Shown here in pieces: positions 1 through 9,421 of a stretch of 64,000 nt of DNA. The stretch comes from Stentor coeruleus (lineage: Eukaryota; Ciliophora; Heterotrichea; Heterotrichida; Stentoridae): contig MPUH01000236.1 of the NCBI GenBank assembly GCA_001970955.1, positions 1-64,000 of the forward strand. Reading direction: 5' to 3'. A program made the translations under genes and the position numbers. Below the pieces are notes generated by a model. The model was not told where the DNA came from, did no database searches, and saw only the letters and a program-made list of their open reading frames with translations. Every line of letters starts with the position of its first letter. The first letter of the stretch is position 1.

Positions 1-167
1 TTCTAGGATGGTGGGACTATAGCATTCTCAAGATTCATCTAAAATATTTCTGGTTTTTCAATAGGCTCTAGAGATGTTTTATTCACTTTTATTTTGTCAT
101 AAAAGATTTAAAACATTGTTGTAAACAATTATAAGATTGATAATATCTAGATTTTATGATATTCTAG

Positions 168-347
168 AGCAATCTGGTGTCAGTCTATAGTCTATCTACA
201 GAACAAACAGAGCTTAATGAAATGAAAGAAAAATATTCATTTGACTTTCAACTAGAATTTCCGATAAATAACAAGAAAATTATATGGGTTAAAGAAAAAT
301 CTCCAAAAGAGCTGATTGAGCTAAGCAAATGCTCGTTTAATATTTAA
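168..347 (+). pseudogene. 3' fragment of an unidentified coding region
   Basis: An open frame of about 59 codons runs from just after a TAG at 165-167 to a TAA at 345-347. It ends in a plausible protein tail (IIWVKEKSPKELIELS). No ATG lies near its 5' end, and no 15-16 nt intron with GTA...TAG and the usual A six bases from its end could be placed to link it upstream. Bases 1-167 hold no coding signal. It is either the last exon of a gene truncated by the window or by decay, or a chance frame. I do not recognise the product. Confidence 0.3.
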
Positions 348-665
348 CTTATATATAATCAGGTCTTATATCTTCTAATATCATAGTAATTTATTTTTAT
401 AATACTATTATCTTTTGAAAATATATAAAAATATTGTTCTACTTCATGCTTATTGCTAGGCTAGGTAATATGTTCTACCTTTTTCAGCGTCCATAGGATA
501 TAATAAAGTGCATAAAAATTAAAAATTTAATTATGTATTCTAAATGGTATTTAGGTTTATATTAGTTTATTATAAAGGAAAAATATAAGATGATGATTTT
601 TTATTATGTTTAAGGTGCTTTGTAAAGTAAAAGTGTGGTGATTATTTTGGGGAGTAAAAAATTAT

Positions 666-744
666 AGTAAAAAATGCTTAGAAGTTAGATGAGAAGGTAA
701 AATTNAGTAAAAAATGCTTAGAAGTTAGATGAGAAGGTAAAATT
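666..744. repeat. 39-bp direct repeat around N at 705
   Basis: Bases 666-704 and 706-744 are identical and separated by a single N. This is the pattern expected when two overlapping contig ends were joined without merging. Confidence 0.85.
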
Positions 745-999
745 GTGAAGTTTTTATATGTAAAGCTGGATATGAGAAGGTATTTTGGATAAGGTTAAAT
801 TAGGTTTTGTGAAAGGTAAATTTATATGTTAAATGGTATTTGGAAGTTAAAGATTTGGGTTTTATATAGAGNTGTGAAGTTTTTATATGTAAAGCTGGAT
901 ATGAGAAGGTATTTTGGATAAGGTTAAATTAGGTTTGTGAAAGGTAAATTTATATGCTAAATGGTATTTGGAAGTTAAGGATTTGGGTTTTATATAGAG
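744..999. repeat. 128-bp near-identical direct repeat around N at 872
   Basis: Bases 744-871 recur from 873 to about 999. The copies differ by one T indel and two transitions (tatgtt/tatgct, ttaaag/ttaagg). They look like an unmerged overlap between two slightly different haplotypes. Confidence 0.8.
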
Positions 1000-1670
1000 A
1001 AAATTAGGATAAAGAAAAGGTTGTGTTATATGTTATGTGTTTGGTTGATAGGATTTGTAAAACAAGGATTTAAGAGCTTGTTTTAAAGTAGATGAACGAT
1101 TTCTGGTGAATGAAATTATAAAATGTGTAAAGGTATAGAGTCGTAGCTTGCTTTTATAAAATAACAAAATTTGAGGTGAATAAAAATTAAAGTTGTCTTT
1201 AATTTCTTTTTTATATGTGAAATTAATGGAAAAGCAGTAGAGGCCAATGCATTACATATAATTAAACATACACTATTTTACAAAATTTAACAGTCTTGCT
1301 ATAATGCAAGTGCTAAACTTTAGAGCTAATAAAAAACTAGAAAAAGTGTAAATTTATACATGGAAGCCTGATAAAATCTCATTTGCAAAGGATTCAAGAA
1401 ATTACAGTATATATTACAACATCAAAAAAATATTTTAAGATTACAGAAATACCAAAAATTAAAATCTAACTCATAATGATAAAATATATAAAACCCAAAA
1501 AACAAGAGCAAACAATTCGAATTATAATATATATTAGTAATATTTATATCTAAAGCTCTTAATTATAATTAACTACATAATAATCCATCCTATAATAATT
1601 CATTTATTACCTTTATAATAAAAATACTCATAATTTATATTCTTAAAAATCCAAATCAATTTATTAATAC

Positions 1671-2765
1671 CTATTTATGAAATTCAGACAAAGTGCTTCC
1701 AAAAAGACTATTCACAGAACGATTGTCAGAAATCGAGCTACACAAACTATCATCTTTATCCCCACAGCTTACAGCATACATAGTCATAAAATTAAATCTT
1801 CTAGATTCAATATGTTCTTGTCCATCTTCCTCATGCACTTTTCCAGGTTCGCTTGATGTTTTTTCAAGTTCGATTTTTTTCGCACTTACCCCTAAAACCC
1901 TAAGTTTTTTCTCTATAAATTCAATAATTTCCTTATCTTCAGCAAGTAATAAAGTTTCTTCATGATTATATTTAATATCAACTCCAACAACATCAACCAA
2001 ATACACAATAATCTGTAAATACTGCAAATGTGGATGTAATCTACTACCAGCAGTAGCGATCTGAACAGCTGATTCCCCAACTTTATTCCTTATCATAAAA
2101 TTCGCCCCACATTTCTGATGCAAAAACTTAACCATTGGGTAAATCCCATATCTACATGCAATAAGCGCACAATTTTCCCCAGTATTTTCATCTTGATACT
2201 CAATATCTAATTCATAAGGTATATTCATATCATTTCTAAAATATTCATTTATTATTGTGATAATACTTATATGCCCATATTGAACTGCCATTTGTACAGC
2301 TGTATAATTTGTTTTTGCTGTTGACTTTGGACCTGTTTCTATATTGAAATCTAAAGTAAAACTTTTATCATTTGGCTTATCATTGCTATGTTTTTCAATA
2401 AATAAAGGTAAATAAAAGCTTAGAATATCAGAATAACCTTTTGAACATATGAGGGTTATTAAGTATATACCTTGATGCTGGAGAAGATTTTCAGTTGAAG
2501 ATAAACTACAGGTAACTTTGTATAAGAGTTGAAATATTGTATTTCGGCCTAGGAATAATGCATAGCCCATTGCGTTTAGTTTTAAGCCTCGAACTGTGCA
2601 TATTATACTATCGAGTTGAGATATTAAGGATTCTTTGTTTTGTAGGAACTCAGGACTTTCTATCAGCTTAGTTAGAATTTTGACATTGTTTTTTTCAATA
2701 CATTCTTTGAAGTTTTGAAGGAGGTTGTTTTTGTTGAGACTCATTTTACTTTCGCAGCAACCCAT
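1671..2765 (-). CDS. Ankyrin-repeat protein with lipid-anchor N-terminus
   Basis: A 364-residue protein starting MGCCESK. Gly2 followed by two Cys is a classic N-myristoylation plus palmitoylation signal, so I infer membrane attachment. Degenerate ankyrin repeats fill roughly residues 60-300; the clearest are around 150-180 (TAVQMAVQYGH) and 195-240 (CALIACRYG, then NKVGESAVQIAT). The last 60 residues are charged and Ser-rich, probably disordered. The first ATG is at 2765, and 174 bp separate it from the 3' end of the NOC3 gene on the same strand. There is no catalytic domain, so its partner is unknown. It ends in TAG. Confidence 0.75.
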   Translation of the reverse strand: MGCCESKMSLNKNNLLQNFKECIEKNNVKILTKLIESPEFLQNKESLISQLDSIICTVRGLKLNAMGYALFLGRNTIFQLLYKVTCSLSSTENLLQHQGIYLITLICSKGYSDILSFYLPLFIEKHSNDKPNDKSFTLDFNIETGPKSTAKTNYTAVQMAVQYGHISIITIINEYFRNDMNIPYELDIEYQDENTGENCALIACRYGIYPMVKFLHQKCGANFMIRNKVGESAVQIATAGSRLHPHLQYLQIIVYLVDVVGVDIKYNHEETLLLAEDKEIIEFIEKKLRVLGVSAKKIELEKTSSEPGKVHEEDGQEHIESRRFNFMTMYAVSCGDKDDSLCSSISDNRSVNSLFGSTLSEFHK

Positions 2766-2939
2766 TTTTATTTATGGTTTTTTGAATGCTTTTGGAAAGA
2801 TTGATGGATTAGAAGTTTAATAATTGTTTGGAAATGCTGACAGGATTAGATGGGATGTTGATGTAGGGTTGGAAGTAATAGTAATTAAAGATTTAGAAGA
2901 AAGAGAAACTATATGAGATTTTATTATTTATAGGTTTGA

Positions 2940-4409
2940 TCATGATGATAAATAATCAAGTGGTTTCTTATTACTTGGAAGCTTCTGTGAAAAAGTTTTA
3001 ATAATTTGTGAAACCTCAGGGTCATCAACCTTACTAAACATTTGTATCTGAGGTAAAAGCGATGATGATGCTGCTTGAGCCAAATAAGGATCATTCATCA
3101 AAGGCAAAAAGCAATCGGAAGAATCATCAGCTTCCATAAGCAAATAAGCTTTAGTAAACCTACACATAATCAGTTTAGATAAACATAAAAAACTTCTCAT
3201 AAGCGGCAAGTCACAATGGAAAGCAATTTGCATAATTCTTTTAAGAAAAGCTGAAACAAGGTCAAAAGAATACTGTTTTTGCTCAATAAGCAACCAAGAT
3301 AAAGCGCTTATCATGATTTTTTGACTTGATTTATCTGTTGGAGGGAATAACAATGCATTATAAAGGATTTTTGTCAAATCTTTGTCTTCGAATTTTAGAA
3401 GGGCATGAGAAGTTGATATGATTTTTATGCATGAAAAAATACAGTGAAAACGATTTGGTCCTTTGATTTTGTCCTCTTTAACTAAGGAAATGAGGTTTTT
3501 TACTAGATCAAGAATGATTTCTATATTAAGGGATCCAGAATATTTACCTAAGCCTTTTAGTGCAGGTTGAAGAAGGTTTGTGTTATAGTGTTTTTTAATG
3601 ATTAGAAAATATATCGAAAGGACTTCTCTTAGGGTTTTTTGGTTCTAAATAAATCTTACTTGTACAAGCATTGTTTTTTTCTTATCTTCTTCTTCATTGC
3701 CTTCCCTTTGTCTTTTTCTTGGAATGTCATCGTCTTGAAGATTACCGAATTGCATTTTCCCTAGTATTTCAATAATCCTTTCTGGTATAGCTTTAAAACT
3801 AGTTCCTTTGATATGCTTTTCTAATAATCTTACTGCATGAAACCTAAACTCAAGTTCATTAGACATAAGTATAGTATAAAGAGTATCTACTATAATTTCA
3901 GGTTCTTCATGCAAATTTTTTATAGCGAAGCCAAGAAGTTTCTCTCTTTCATTGAAATGATAAAGACTCTTCAGAAGCCGACATACAATTTTAATACATC
4001 CATGTGTGTTTTTTTCAACAAGAATCCCTATAAACTGCTGATAAAGCTTAAGTAATGAGGATTCATATATACGAATAGCTTTGGTTTCTTTAGAAAGGAT
4101 GATTTTTTCTTCATCATGACCTTGTATTCTATACCCAGGGAGTATATCAATAAAAACACTACATAAAGAAGATATTGCAAGAGCTTGAATACTAAAATCC
4201 TCATCATTACAAAGTTCAATCAAACTTTCCAGTTTTGAAAACTGCAGTTCTGGGTTTGAAAGAATTAGAGTGCATACATGAGCTATTTCAACTCGCTTAG
4301 TTTCTTTAGGCAAATGAATTAAGCTAGGTGCTTTTTCCTTATGACATAGAAACTCTCTAGCTTGTTTAGCTTGTTGCAATTTCGCTAGCTTCTTATTCCT
4401 CCTTCCCAT
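2940..4409 (-). CDS. NOC3: Nucleolar complex protein 3 (NOC3)
   Basis: Two exons (4409-3660 and 3644-2940) joined across a 15-nt intron give about 484 residues. The N-terminal exon carries the family signature VFIDILPGYRI (residues about 88-98) followed by LSKETKAIR and LLKLYQQF. The exon after the intron begins with a stretch like VLSIYFLIIKKH, typical of the CBF/Mak21 domain that fills the C-terminus. NOC3 proteins work with NOC2 in moving 60S pre-ribosomes from nucleolus to nucleoplasm, and some also act in DNA replication licensing. This one is short compared with the usual 650-800 residues: most of the long charged N-terminal region is missing. The start MGRRNKK lies 38 bp from the start of the divergent PH-domain gene. 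The stop is TGA. Confidence 0.85.
3645..3659 (-). other. 15-nt intron of the NOC3 gene
   Basis: On the minus strand it reads GTAAGATTTATTTAG, in phase 0, and ends with an in-frame TAG if retained. Removing it joins LVQ to NQKTLREVLS and restores an uninterrupted CBF domain. Confidence 0.9.
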
Positions 4410-4447
4410 ATTTATCTATGGTTCAAGACTAAATCGGTGATATAAAT

Positions 4448-4813
4448 ATGGAAAGAGGTAATACCGAAATTATCAATCAAGGTTGGATATATAAGAGAAG
4501 TAGACATTTAAAAAAGTGGAGAAAACGTTGGATGGTATTAACACCTACTTACTTATGCACATATAAAACTGAAGATAAGAAAGGCAGAACTGAGCATATT
4601 CTTCTTCAAGAGTGCATGACCATAAAATCAGTTGATGAAGAGCTTAAAGTTCCCCATTCATTTAGACTAGACTCAGCTAATTGTAGGTTCTTTTTTCGAA
4701 CAGATGATCAGAGTACAAAAGAAGTATGGATTGGCTCTATAGGAAAATATATGATTAAACCTGGAGTCTTAAGGAGCAAGAGCGAAGAAGATGCATTAAA
4801 TGGGGATTATTAG
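4448..4813 (+). CDS. Single PH-domain protein
   Basis: A 121-residue protein that is essentially one pleckstrin-homology domain. It opens with GWIYKRSRHLKKWRKRWMVL, the basic beta1-beta2 hairpin that binds phosphoinositides, and closes with the conserved Trp of the C-terminal helix (EVWIGSIGKYM, about residues 91-101). The basic KxnRxR pattern at the first hairpin suggests inositol-lipid binding at the membrane (inference). About 20 residues follow the domain. The start is 38 bp from the NOC3 start on the other strand, so the two share one short promoter region. A GTAAGCTAAGCTAAG at the stop was considered as an intron and rejected because it lacks A at position 10. Confidence 0.8.
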   Translation: MERGNTEIINQGWIYKRSRHLKKWRKRWMVLTPTYLCTYKTEDKKGRTEHILLQECMTIKSVDEELKVPHSFRLDSANCRFFFRTDDQSTKEVWIGSIGKYMIKPGVLRSKSEEDALNGDY

Positions 4814-5468
4814 TAAGCTAAGCTAAGTAATAAAGCAGAAATATTTATTTGTTAGTAAAAAATATAGGAGGATTTAAAGAATAAAGATTAGGAGAATGAA
4901 TATTTAATTTTTTGATTTAATATGGATACTTTATATATAATTATTGTGATTAGGAGAATGAATATTTAATTTTTTGATTTTATATATGGATACTTTATAT
5001 ATAATTATTGTGATTAGAAAATAAGTTGAAGATGCTGGGGTTTTATTAAAAATTATGCTTTTAAAGGAAATGATGAGGTTTATATGCCAAAAATTTATTA
5101 TTTTATTTATGATTGAAAGCTAAAAAAATATATATACTATGATATCACAAATATAAATAAGTGCAAACAATATAATACTTAAAATTAGCAATAAAAAGCT
5201 ACAATTTTTCAAATTGAATTTAGATAGTTTCTTATTAGTTTGCTAGACTATATTTCCTTACATATTTCAATAAAACAATGAACTTCTGAAATCATAGCAT
5301 AAAAGTATATCTAAACCAATCTAGCACATCCACAACTACTAATAAATCTTATATACAACTAAATTTACTAAAACATAAACTAAAATTAAAATCATCTCAT
5401 ACATATCATTAAATCTTCATATAAATCATCTATATAAAACCTATTTCCCAAATCTTCCATACTATTCT
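4814..5468. other. Convergent spacer with tandem duplication
   Basis: No gene is seen. The half next to the PH gene is G-rich and C-poor on the + strand, and the half next to the ankyrin gene is C-rich and G-poor, each matching a 3' flank. Confidence 0.6.
4886..5017. repeat. Tandem duplication, about 62 bp
   Basis: A unit starting gattaggagaatgaatattt at 4886 is repeated from 4948, the second copy 2 nt longer (taatatgg/ttatatatgg). There is no N here, unlike the other duplications, so it may be a true tandem repeat or an overlap joined without a gap mark. Confidence 0.8.
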
Positions 5469-6371
5469 CTAAAAATTAAAAGCTGTTATATATTTTTCCC
5501 TTAAGAATTTTTTAATAATTTCTTTCGTCACATCATCTTTGCCTAATTTTAACGGAGTTTTTTTGCCTGATGTGACAATAGTTGGATCAGCACCATTCTT
5601 TAAAAGTTCTTCAACAATATTAGAAAATCCATTCTTTGATGCTATATGTAAAGGTGTTCTATGACTCTAAATAAAAATTACAATATCTACAGCATCAACA
5701 AAAGCCATTGATGCAAGAAGTAGTTTACATATATCTAAATATCCTCTAAGACAAACCCAATGAAGTGCAGTCATTTTCATAGGATCAAATACATGGGCAA
5801 GATATTTATCATTAGTCAGCATAGTTTCCACTTCAAGTAAATTTCCATCTTTACAAGCTTGGAAGAAATTCCTAGAATTAGCCCTTCCATAAGGTAGCTG
5901 AGGGATAAGTTTATTTACCATAATTAGTTCTTGTGGGTTTAATCTTAGAATTTTTAATTGTCTTATACTCGAACGAAGACAAAGTTTCATATTTTTCCTA
6001 ACTCTTGGTGTTGAAGGAACCATACTTTTAATTTCTTCAATAATATCCAAATAATTATCTTTAACCTTAGGCATAACAGGAAGTGAGGATGATTCTCCAA
6101 GTTTTATCGTTGTAGGTGCTGATAATTGAAAAGTTCCTCTTGGTATTTGTATTGAACCTGTAAAAGGAGTGTTAAATTTGCCTTCTTTAGCATTGTAATA
6201 TGTAGTTAAGCTATCAAAATTCATATGAAGACTTGGTGGTGTAGGTTTCGAAGTTTTTATAGTAATGCTTTGGGGTTTGGATTTCCTTGTAGGTTTATAG
6301 GTGCTGCTTATTGTAGATGCCCTTGAAGTACAAGTCATGAAATCTAAATTTCTTGAAGAGAGTCTGCTCAT
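5469..6371 (-). CDS. Ankyrin-repeat protein
   Basis: Two exons (6371-5682 and 5666-5469) give about 295 residues. The first 150 residues are Ser/Thr/Pro-rich and basic, probably disordered. Ankyrin repeats begin near residue 165 (NFFQACKDGNLLEVETML), followed by MTALHWVCLRGYLDICKLL. After the intron comes a third repeat (HRTPLHIASKNGFSNIVEEL), which confirms the splice. The C-terminus ends EKYITAFNF then TAG. Such a short repeat set normally serves protein binding; no enzyme domain is present. The promoter side (6372 onward) is G-rich on the + strand. Confidence 0.8.
5667..5681 (-). other. 15-nt intron of the ankyrin gene
   Basis: Minus-strand sequence GTAATTTTTATTTAG, phase 0, with a terminal in-frame TAG. 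Splicing joins VDI to SHRTPLHIA and completes a canonical ankyrin repeat. Confidence 0.9.
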
Positions 6372-6832
6372 AGATTATTATTATTAGTTCATAAATGATA
6401 TTTTGAGGTTTATTTAGAAAAGATATAAAACAATGGGTGTTAGGGTGTTGTTTATAAGTATGATAATTGTTTATTAGGTTTTAAATTAATTTTGTTGTTT
6501 TAGTATGACAAACATAAGAAATCCTGCTAAAATCCAAAAATTCATTTTTCAAAAAACATATTTTATCAGTTCAATTTTATACATAACAAAATCTCCTTTG
6601 TCACCCTTGCNAAAAATTCATTTTTCAAAAAACATATTTTATCAGTTCAATTTTATACATAACAAAATCTCCTTTGTCACCCTTGCTTTTATTCTTTAAA
6701 TCATTAAATATCATCATAATATCACATATATATAATCTATTATCATTATAAAAAACAGAAAAATATATTGAACCTATATGTTATTTTTACCTAAAATTTC
6801 TTATTATACATTAACATTCCTAGATTAAATAA
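6372..6832. other. Spacer with N-joined repeat
   Basis: Flanked by two minus-strand genes. The part next to the upstream ankyrin start is G-rich. The rest holds the 75-bp repeat around N at 6611. No gene is seen. Confidence 0.6.
6536..6686. repeat. 75-bp direct repeat around N at 6611
   Basis: Bases 6536-6610 and 6612-6686 are identical across a single N, so this is an unmerged contig overlap rather than biology. The short frame that spans it is not a gene. Confidence 0.85.
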
Positions 6833-8056
6833 TTATGTAAACATATTGCTAAGCTCATCGTATAATATATCAATACGACTTTTCTGTGCTGATTTCGTTG
6901 ATTTCGGCCTGGATAAACGAGAAGGTTTAAGTATAGAAACACGAGAAGACCCTAAAGAAGGGGAAAAAGATGTATCTCCAGTATTTCTTCCTTTAGATCT
7001 ACTTGAATTCCCATTTTTTTCAGTACTTTTACTTCTTTGTCTTCCCATATCTTTTACAGCATCACAAAGATTTTCGACTTTTTTATGTAAAGCTTTTTGC
7101 ACTTGTAGATACTTTTTAACTGTTGTTCCTAAATAATTTACCCTTTCTTCAAGTTTTGAATATATTTCAGGAGTTTGGAAACTAGGTTTTTGGGTTACAA
7201 AACAAGGACGTAGATCTTCAATATCTTTTTGTAATTGTTTTAATTTAGATTCAACTGCCCAAGCTGATTGCGAAGCTTCTTTTACTTCAAGTTCGCGACG
7301 GATTTCGTTATTCTCACATACTTTTCTATACTCTTCCAATCTAAAAAACTTTTGTTTCAATCCACTAAGCTCTTCATTCATCATATTTGAACTACTCCCA
7401 TTAACTCTGACCATTATTTCTTTATACCTTTCTGAATTTATCTCTTGAGCGGCTTCAAGTTTATACTCAAAATCATGTATCAAATATTGTGTCTGGGCAA
7501 TAAGTTTCTTTATTTCTGAGTCAATATCTTGTTTAATTCTATCTTCGAAAACCTGTAAAACTTCAGTATTTGTATCAAAAGATTTAGAAAGTACTGAGTT
7601 TTTTGATTGTAACAAATCTAAACGTTGTTCAAGTTCGGATTTTACTTGTTCAGTGGTTATTTTTATTAAAGATTCAAGATCTTTGGTTATTTTTGTATAG
7701 TCAAAAGGTGGAGGTTTTATATCAATGGTGTTAGTTTTTAAAGGTGTTGATTGGAATTGATAAGATATTGCGAGGGTTGAAAATTGTTGGGATAAGTCTT
7801 CGTATCTAGAGGATAAGGATTTTATTTGTTGTTGATGAGTCTCGTTTTGTTGTTTGATTATCCAGTTTAGCCCTTGTATACGTTCTTCAGATGATGTTAT
7901 TGAATTTGTTAATTTGTCTATTTTTTCTTTTATGTCCAAGTAAGACTGGGTGTTTTGTGTAAATTTTTCTAGTTTGAGCTCTAGAGATGTTATATAAGCT
8001 TGTCGATCACTTAATAGTCTGTTCACTTCCTCGCGGCCTTTGTTTCTAAACTCCAT
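6833..8056 (-). CDS. Coiled-coil protein, unidentified
   Basis: A 407-residue protein that is helical and rich in Glu, Lys, Gln and Leu over residues 1-330, with long heptad-like coiled-coil segments. It ends with a basic, Ser-rich tail of about 75 residues (RSKSTEKNGNSSRSKGR, then SRVSILKPSRLSRPKS), which is probably disordered and phosphorylated. No family signature was recognised. Coiled-coil proteins of this type are abundant in ciliate basal bodies and cortex, but nothing here proves that location. It is divergent to SEC62, with a 412-bp spacer between starts. Confidence 0.7.
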   Translation of the reverse strand: MEFRNKGREEVNRLLSDRQAYITSLELKLEKFTQNTQSYLDIKEKIDKLTNSITSSEERIQGLNWIIKQQNETHQQQIKSLSSRYEDLSQQFSTLAISYQFQSTPLKTNTIDIKPPPFDYTKITKDLESLIKITTEQVKSELEQRLDLLQSKNSVLSKSFDTNTEVLQVFEDRIKQDIDSEIKKLIAQTQYLIHDFEYKLEAAQEINSERYKEIMVRVNGSSSNMMNEELSGLKQKFFRLEEYRKVCENNEIRRELEVKEASQSAWAVESKLKQLQKDIEDLRPCFVTQKPSFQTPEIYSKLEERVNYLGTTVKKYLQVQKALHKKVENLCDAVKDMGRQRSKSTEKNGNSSRSKGRNTGDTSFSPSLGSSRVSILKPSRLSRPKSTKSAQKSRIDILYDELSNMFT

Positions 8057-8468
8057 ATTTCAAATAAATAATATGAAAAGCAACTTTCACTATACAACTT
8101 CTGCAGATTTTTATACAAAATCCTTATTACTTCTTTTAAATAACCAAAAAAACTCTTATTTACTATTCAGTTCCTATAAAAAATCGAATTTTATATAAAA
8201 TCCTAATCCATTAATTATCCTCAACACCCAAAAAAACTTCTCCCTTCTTTCTTATATAAATTAAAAATTCATTCATCAAGCCCTAACCTAAAAACTTTTC
8301 ATAATCCTAAAACATTATCACCATATAAATCCTAAACCCAATTATCATAATTCCCATCACAGTCTACTTTAATCCCATAATCTAATTAACCCATTCAACA
8401 TTATCAAAAACATCATAATCCTATCATTATCCAACTCCTTATCTAAACCCTCTAAGATAAAATAATAA
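8057..8468. promoter_or_regulatory. Divergent promoter spacer, extremely G-poor
   Basis: By hand count the + strand has 95 C and 9 G in 412 bases. It lies between the start of the minus-strand coiled-coil gene and SEC62. The whole interval follows SEC62's polarity: C over G on the SEC62 coding strand. No discrete promoter element was identified. Confidence 0.5.
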
Positions 8469-9389
8469 ATGGCAGAAGACCTAGACCCAATGTACCTGAG
8501 CCTAGGCCGTAGCCTTAAAAAAGTTCTAAAATCACGAACCTCAGTCCTTGGGGGTAAAAAAGTTGAGTACTTCAAAGGAAAAGACTTCATACTAGGTCTA
8601 ACCAAGTGCAAAAAACTCACATACAACAAGGAAGATCGAGAGTTCAAAACCCTCAAACAAATCAGTGACTTTGGTGACGAGTAACTTCCATCTAGACTTA
8701 TCGACAAAAAAATCATAAAAAAAGTTGACCCTGAATACCGTAAAGGTGATTCACGTAATCCAATACTCCTCAAACCTAGCCGAAGTTATAAATTTGATAA
8801 AGACGGATGCTATATTTGGAATCCAAAAGTCCAACAAGTCAAATGGCAAGGTCTCTTCCTTGTTTTCTTAGTATTAGGAATCATAGCTGCATGTTGTTTC
8901 CCAATATGGCCAATGTCAGCCAAATTAGGTGTTTGGTATGTGTCTGTTTTCCTTTTATGTATTATCCTTGGAACTACAGTTATAAGATACATTGTTTTCA
9001 TACTGTTTTTCATTTTCGGATATGACTTTTGGATTATTCCTAACATGTATGATGATAAAGCTGGCTTCTGGGAAACTTTCAGCCCATTATGGTTCTTTAG
9101 AAAACGTGATGATTCGAAATTTGCCATTTCTATTCGAGTTATAGTTTTTTTCATTGTTTTATCTATTAGCGTTTATACTTATACACATCCTGAAGTTATT
9201 GAAGCAATACAAGAACTTAGTGTTGGTGGGGTTAAAGAAATTATTACTTGGGGTGAAGATAAGATTATGTCTGTAAGCTATATATAGAACTCAACTCAAA
9301 TTTCTGGGCCGAATTTTGCGAAATATGATGATGTACTTAAAGATGAAGCACCAGAAGAGATGGATTTTACTATGGATGATGATGAGTAA
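8469..9389 (+). CDS. SEC62: SEC62, ER translocation protein
   Basis: Three exons (8469-8680, 8696-9272, 9288-9389) give about 296 residues. The sequence carries the Sec62 signature: CCFPIWPMSAKLGVWYVSV at the first transmembrane segment, then a second hydrophobic stretch (TTVIRYIVFILFFIFGYDFW), then IIPNMYDDKAGFWETFSPLW. Sec62 partners Sec61 and Sec63 for post-translational import of proteins into the ER. The N-terminal cytosolic part is basic. The last exon gives an acidic tail ending EEMDFTMDDDE. The start ATG lacks any upstream in-frame ATG. It converges on ELP4, with 32 bp between stops. Confidence 0.9.
8681..8695 (+). other. 15-nt intron 1 of SEC62
   Basis: GTAACTTCCATCTAG, phase 2. Retention would give GAG TAA, an immediate stop. 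Splicing yields GDELIDKKIIKKV in frame with the Sec62 core. Confidence 0.9.
9273..9287 (+). other. 15-nt intron 2 of SEC62
   Basis: GTAAGCTATATATAG, phase 0, with a terminal in-frame TAG. Splicing adds the acidic C-terminal tail that ends at 9389. Confidence 0.88.
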
Positions 9390-9421
9390 GTTATTTAGTT
9401 TTTAAGTTATTATAAGGACAA

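Larger units (their letters stand above)
348..1670. other. Spacer with two N-joined repeats
   Basis: No gene is seen. The first part (540-1200) is G-rich and C-poor on the + strand and contains two N-joined direct repeats, at 666-744 and 744-999. From about 1260 to 1670 the + strand becomes C-rich and G-poor, as expected for the 3' flank of the minus-strand gene that follows. Confidence 0.6.

Noticed and set aside
4808-4830. GTAAGCTAAGCTAAG after the PH-domain gene as an intron
   Set aside because: It ends in AAG rather than TAG and lacks the fixed A at position 10; the PH domain is already complete.
6505-6699. 64-codon frame crossing the N at 6611
   Set aside because: It exists only because of the 75-bp overlap duplication; it is low-complexity with no protein features.
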